From Fen-1362 sp049516395 (GTDB taxonomy: Bacteria > Planctomycetota > Phycisphaerae > Sedimentisphaerales > Anaerobacaceae): a DNA stretch of 64,000 nucleotides. Below are positions 60,187 to 64,000 of this stretch, piece by piece. How positions within the stretch are numbered: position 1 is the first letter of the stretch; every line of letters begins with the position of its first letter. The stretch lies in the NCBI GenBank assembly GCA_049516395.1, contig JBEKTD010000010.1, positions 33,383-97,382 on the forward strand, given 5' to 3'. A model generated the notes under the pieces. The model made no database searches. It saw only the letters and a list, made by a program, of their open reading frames with translations, and was not told where the DNA came from. Both the position numbers and the translations under genes were made by a program.

Positions 60187-60509
60187 TTTAATACAGTTGC
60201 CGCGAATTTAAAAGTATTAAGGTCTCGAATTGACTGTGCCGGTCCCATAAAAAGTGTCGCCTGGAGGGCGGGGGGCAAATACGAGAGAGGCAGCATCATC
60301 GGATGTGTTTCACAGGTTTTTATTAGACCGTTATTTTTGGCAGCACCCGGTTTTTTCTCTATATTTTAATTGTGTGCGAGTGTCTGTTTTAAAGAGGGAA
60401 GATAATCCCGGCGTTCTTATATGGCTGTGTTAATTTAAATGCCGGGTTTTGCATGGCGGTTAGTGTGAATTATGCTCGTGAAAGAACTTATGTGGACTGA
60501 GGTGGTGGA
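60187..60509. other. 323-bp gap before pilB, nothing firm
   Basis: I see no gene, no clear hairpin with T-run and no near-consensus promoter. A GGAGGGCGGGGGGC run lies near 60263. Confidence 0.3.
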
Positions 60510-62345
60510 ATGAAGGCAGCTCCAGAAACCTCTGTTATGGAAAAACCTAAAACTACGCATCTTTTTGGCGAGTTTTTGGTTTCCAAGGGAGTGCTTACCC
60601 GTGTCCAGCTGAGCAAGGTGCTTGATGAGCAGCGCCGGCTCGGCGGCCGGCTCGGCGAGGCCATTGTTCGTCTCAATATGATGACTGAGGAGCAGGTTAC
60701 ACAGGCCCTGGCCGAACATCTCTCTATGGAATATTTTCATTTCGACGACATGTCCAAAATCAATGTGAATATCGCGAGAATGTTCGACGAAGCCATCTCG
60801 AAGCGATTTTGCCTCGTTGGCATCGGCGAAGCTGACGGCAGAATTGTCGTTGCTATGGCAGACCCGCTCAACGTTATAGCTATCGATACTATAACGCTCA
60901 AAATAAAAAGGCCTATCAAGGTCGTCATCGGCTCTGCCCCCGAAATTCGCAAGGCCATCGAGATAATTTACCACGGTTCAGACGTGGAGGAACAGCGGCT
61001 AAGAGAGCTGGTGCAGACGGAAGGTGACAGGTTTGACCGGGATGCCGACGAAAAAGTCGAGTCGATTCTCGAAGAAGCAGCGGACGGCGACAACGACAGT
61101 GAAGAAGAGGCAGGCAAAGCCCCGGTTATTCGATTTGTCGATTTGCTGTTGAGCCAGGCAGTAAAAAGCCGCGCAAGCGACGTGCATATTGAACCACAGG
61201 AAAAAACGATGATGATTCGTATGAGAATCGACGGCATATTGCGAGATATGGTTCCTCCCGCGAGGAATATGCAGGGCGCAGTCCTTGCCAGGATAAAGAT
61301 TCTTTCGAATCTGAACATTGCCGAACGTCGTCTTCCTCAGGATGGTCGTCTCAAAATCAGGACGGCCAGCAGGGATATCGATGTTCGCGTATCTACGCTT
61401 CCAACGATATATGGCGAAAAGATAGTTATGCGTATTCTCGATACTGCCGGGACATCGCACAATATCGATAAGCTCGGCATCGAGCCGGAACTGCTGGCTG
61501 TGCTGAAGAACGCACTAAACCAGCCGCACGGCATTATGATTGTAACTGGGCCTACGGGGAGCGGCAAAAGCACCACGCTTTACGCCTGCCTTAATCACCT
61601 AAAAGACCCGACAGTGAATATAACCACGGTTGAGGACCCTGTTGAATATCGTCTTGCCGGCATTAACCAGGTCCAGGTCAAGCCGGAAATTGACCTGACG
61701 TTCGCGTCCTGCCTGCGGTCCATACTCAGACAGGACCCTGATATTGTCCTGATAGGAGAAATTCGAGACAAAGAGACAGTTGAAATTGCGATAAAGGCGT
61801 CATTGACGGGGCACTTAGTGCTGAGCACATTCCACACCAACGATGCTCCCAGCGCTATAACTCGCTTGATTAATATGGGAATTGAGCCGTACCTGTTGTC
61901 TTCATCGCTTAACCTGGTAGTCGCCCAGCGATTAGTCAGAAAAATTTGTGATAAATGCAAAGAGCCGACAACGCTCAGCGAACAGGTATTGAAACGGCTG
62001 AAAGTTGACCCTGCAAAATTGAAGGACGCCAAGCTTTGTCATGGTAAAGGATGCTCCGCATGCGGAAACACCGGCTACCACGGACGGCTGCCAATTTTCG
62101 AGTTTCTGGTTATGGACCATGAAATGCGGGAACTTGTTACCGCTGCCGCGACAGAATCGCAGCTTAGGGCTGCGTCGAGGAAAAAAGGTTATGGCGGATT
62201 GCTCGAAAGCGGCGTGATAAAAATGCTTCAGGGGCTTACAACTGCAGAGGAGGTACTGGGTGTAACGTTTAGTGAGGATATAGGGGATGTAGGGGTGGAG
62301 CAGGAGGGGCAGACAGTTGTGATTTCAGAAACGCCTGAAAAATAG
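60510..62345 (+). CDS. Type IV pilus/type II secretion ATPase (PilB/GspE family)
   Basis: The 611-residue protein has an N-terminal MshEN domain (FLVSKGVLTRVQLSKVLDEQ, LNMMTEEQVTQALAEHLSM), the N2 region (ASDVHIEPQEKTMMIRMRID), Walker A TGPTGSGKSTTLY, the Asp box VEDPVEYRL, Walker B DPDIVLIGEIRDKET and a four-Cys zinc site (CDKCKEP, CSACGNTGYHGR). It powers assembly of pilins. With pilC and prepilin genes following, it belongs to a type IV pilus-like or type II secretion operon. The MshEN domain may bind c-di-GMP (inference). Confidence 0.95.
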   Translation: MKAAPETSVMEKPKTTHLFGEFLVSKGVLTRVQLSKVLDEQRRLGGRLGEAIVRLNMMTEEQVTQALAEHLSMEYFHFDDMSKINVNIARMFDEAISKRFCLVGIGEADGRIVVAMADPLNVIAIDTITLKIKRPIKVVIGSAPEIRKAIEIIYHGSDVEEQRLRELVQTEGDRFDRDADEKVESILEEAADGDNDSEEEAGKAPVIRFVDLLLSQAVKSRASDVHIEPQEKTMMIRMRIDGILRDMVPPARNMQGAVLARIKILSNLNIAERRLPQDGRLKIRTASRDIDVRVSTLPTIYGEKIVMRILDTAGTSHNIDKLGIEPELLAVLKNALNQPHGIMIVTGPTGSGKSTTLYACLNHLKDPTVNITTVEDPVEYRLAGINQVQVKPEIDLTFASCLRSILRQDPDIVLIGEIRDKETVEIAIKASLTGHLVLSTFHTNDAPSAITRLINMGIEPYLLSSSLNLVVAQRLVRKICDKCKEPTTLSEQVLKRLKVDPAKLKDAKLCHGKGCSACGNTGYHGRLPIFEFLVMDHEMRELVTAAATESQLRAASRKKGYGGLLESGVIKMLQGLTTAEEVLGVTFSEDIGDVGVEQEGQTVVISETPEK

Positions 62346-62488
62346 AGGACGTAAAAACCTCTGATATTGGTTTAAAAGCAGTTAAAACGGGTTTTACTAA
62401 AGGTCGATTTTTGACGGGACGATACATAAACTGCGGAGGGAACTGCAAACCTTAGACGAGCGAGGAGTGATTTTTCAAGGATTCTTTA

Positions 62489-63706
62489 ATGAAGACCTTC
62501 AAATATAGCGCGTGTGATACAACGGGTTCGCGGAAAGAAGGGCTGACACAGGCCAATTCCGCCAATGACGTAATCGGCTGGCTTCGCGAGCGAGGGTTGA
62601 CGCCGATATCGATTCAGGAAATTGTTGAAGCCGTTAAACATGCGCCCAAAAAACAGAAAAGAAGGAGAATCAAGTCCGCCGAAATCGCGGCCCTTTGCTG
62701 GCAGTTGACGACGATGGTCGAGGGCGGTATTCCAATTACCACCGCGATCGAAACCATATCATCCGATATAGAAAACCTCCAGCTCCAGGAAGTGCTGCAT
62801 CGCATTCTCGACAAAATGCGAAAGGGCGAAAACTTCTCCAGCGGTATCGCCGATTTTCCAAAGGTTTTCGACCAGCTCTCCAAAGCCATCGTTCTTGCTG
62901 GCGAGACCAGCGGTAATCTGCCCGGCGCGTTAAAGAGGGTCGCGGAGCATTTTGACAGCCGTGACCGCTTAGCCAAAAAGGTCAAGAGCGCAATGTCTTA
63001 CCCTATCTTTGTTCTGATTTTCATAGTCCTGATTGTTACGGGCATTATGACGTTCATCATTCCGAGATTCCGCGCCATATTCGACCAGTTCGGCGGCAAG
63101 CTGCCCGCTTTTACACAGGCGTTTATGGATTTCTACGACTTTATTCGTTTTAATTTAATTTACATCATTGGCTCGTGCTTCCTGCTCGCCTTCGTCGCCA
63201 CTTTTATCAACAAGACGCCGAAAGGCCACATTTTCTATTCGAAGCTTGCCCTGCGAATACCTCTGATAGGTAAAATTATCAGCCAGGCCTTTGTTGTCAG
63301 TTTTTGTAAAACAATGGCGACGCTGCTTGCGGCGGGCGTTTCCGTCCTCGAGGTATTCGATATTCTTTCCACTATGACCAAAAACGACGTAATTAAAGAC
63401 GCTATTATTCGAAGTCGCGAACATATCGTTCAGGGGTCAAATGTATCACTAAGTTTGGCCTCGGCCGGATTTTTCCCGAATATGGTCGTCAAGATGATTC
63501 AGGTAGGCGAGGAAAGCGGCTCCCTGCCCCAGGTCCTCGAAAGAACCAGCGATTATTACGAGCGGAAAGTCGATGCCACTATAAGCACGGTACTTGGCCT
63601 GCTTGAGCCTATTATGATTGTAACGGTCGGAGGGATTGTATTGATTGTTATCCTGGCCTTATATCTGCCTATATTCACGATGGGCGGCAACGGCAACGGC
63701 GGCTAA
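62489..63706 (+). CDS. Inner-membrane assembly protein PilC/GspF
   Basis: The ATG at 62489 follows AAGGA by 8 nt. The 405-residue protein has two T2SF domains (about 70-195 with WQLTTMVEGGIPITTAIETI and VLAGETSGNLPGALKRVAEH; about 270-395 with FCKTMATLLAAGVSVLEVFD and MIQVGEESGSLPQVLERTSD) and three membrane segments near 175-200, 220-240 and 375-395. It is the platform protein of the system started by the ATPase upstream. Confidence 0.95.
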   Translation: MKTFKYSACDTTGSRKEGLTQANSANDVIGWLRERGLTPISIQEIVEAVKHAPKKQKRRRIKSAEIAALCWQLTTMVEGGIPITTAIETISSDIENLQLQEVLHRILDKMRKGENFSSGIADFPKVFDQLSKAIVLAGETSGNLPGALKRVAEHFDSRDRLAKKVKSAMSYPIFVLIFIVLIVTGIMTFIIPRFRAIFDQFGGKLPAFTQAFMDFYDFIRFNLIYIIGSCFLLAFVATFINKTPKGHIFYSKLALRIPLIGKIISQAFVVSFCKTMATLLAAGVSVLEVFDILSTMTKNDVIKDAIIRSREHIVQGSNVSLSLASAGFFPNMVVKMIQVGEESGSLPQVLERTSDYYERKVDATISTVLGLLEPIMIVTVGGIVLIVILALYLPIFTMGGNGNGG

Positions 63707-63818
63707 CCAGCCATACGGAGGAGGTAATAAAGTTACCCCACAAATTGGCCGATTTGCATTGTAGCAGGTCGGAAACGGTAATTAAACCGGTTTACAGTTT
63801 TTAAAAAGGAGAAAGCAA

Positions 63819-64000
63819 ATGATGAACAGAAAAGGTTTTACACTTATAGAGCTGATGGTGGTTATTTTCATCGTCGGCATCCTGGCGGCGGTCGCCATAC
63901 CGATTATGCGTGGCCGAATCGATGCTGCCAAGTGGTCGGAGGGCAAGTCCGCGATGGGCAGTATTCGGACTGCGGCTCGCTCGTTAATCGCCGAGAAGGG
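63819..64000 (+). CDS. Type IV prepilin/pseudopilin, 5' part
   Basis: The ATG at 63819 (a second ATG follows directly) lies after AAGGAG. The product begins MMNRKGFTLIELMVVIFIVG, a class III signal cleaved after Gly with Glu at position 5, and ILAAVAIPIMRGRIDAAKWS. The frame continues past the window end (60 codons visible). It follows the assembly genes as a major or minor pilin/pseudopilin. Confidence 0.95.
   Translation, partial: MMNRKGFTLIELMVVIFIVGILAAVAIPIMRGRIDAAKWSEGKSAMGSIRTAARSLIAEK

Overview
The window looks like a chromosomal segment of a Planctomycetota bacterium, most likely class Phycisphaerae (inference). The grounds are PEP-CTERM-type sorting tails on secreted proteins (ends near 271 and 39531), a decayed secreted protein with the start and end typical of planctomycete parallel beta-helix proteins, AP2/HNH proteins, many REC-only regulators with phytochrome-style histidine kinases, and a CofE-like F420 ligase beside ribD. 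No phage, plasmid, rRNA or CRISPR locus is visible. The only tRNA is tRNA-Asn(GTT) at 24846-24918.

Layout. 1-3.6 kb: the end of an ice-binding-like PEP-CTERM protein, a degraded beta-helix gene, a membrane protein, a Wza-type export lipoprotein, a truncated AP2/HNH gene and a frameshifted gene. 3.6-7.3 kb: holA and gyrA. 7.7-10.1 kb: a UvrD-like helicase and a Cys-rich protein. 10.6-22.4 kb: one long minus-strand signalling block of TonB-dependent receptor, YfiR-like protein, four histidine kinases (one carrying its own REC domain), five separate REC proteins and one REC remnant, with no DNA-binding or enzymatic output domain. 22.8-24.6 kb: a PPP-type phosphatase and a Ser/Thr kinase. 25-33 kb: CDF transporter, RRM protein, methyltransferase, then ligA-ribD-cofE facing uvrC. 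33-46 kb: accessory genes (internally duplicated membrane protein, DUF2971, GDSL hydrolase, FRG, AP2/HNH) around the B12-dependent ribonucleotide reductase and a PEP-CTERM/LuxR pair. 46-57 kb: rplM-rpsI, argC-CMD-nitrilase-argJ, two lipoproteins, rsfS, a strongly expanded argS, a HEPN/MNT toxin-antitoxin pair, yjbQ and an MFS transporter. 57-64 kb: yggS, a SpoIIE phosphatase and STAS protein, then pilB/gspE, pilC/gspF and the start of a prepilin gene.

The most unusual property is a set of short dispersed repeats that fill most intergenic gaps and also lie in frame inside coding genes (uvrC, argS, ribD, nrdJ, holA and a membrane protein). One composite repeat of about 62 bp occurs both inside uvrC (31977-32043) and just before argS (52193-52258) with only 3 differences that I can count. 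This resembles the in-frame palindromic elements known from Rickettsia, but the sequences are different. Other notable items are a duplicated argJ 3' end flanking a lipoprotein cassette (50597-50622 and 51594-51619, differing only at third codon positions), a candidate small RNA of about 116 nt at 56941-57056, a nearly leaderless ligA promoter with a second copy 970 bp upstream, and the output-less phosphorelay.
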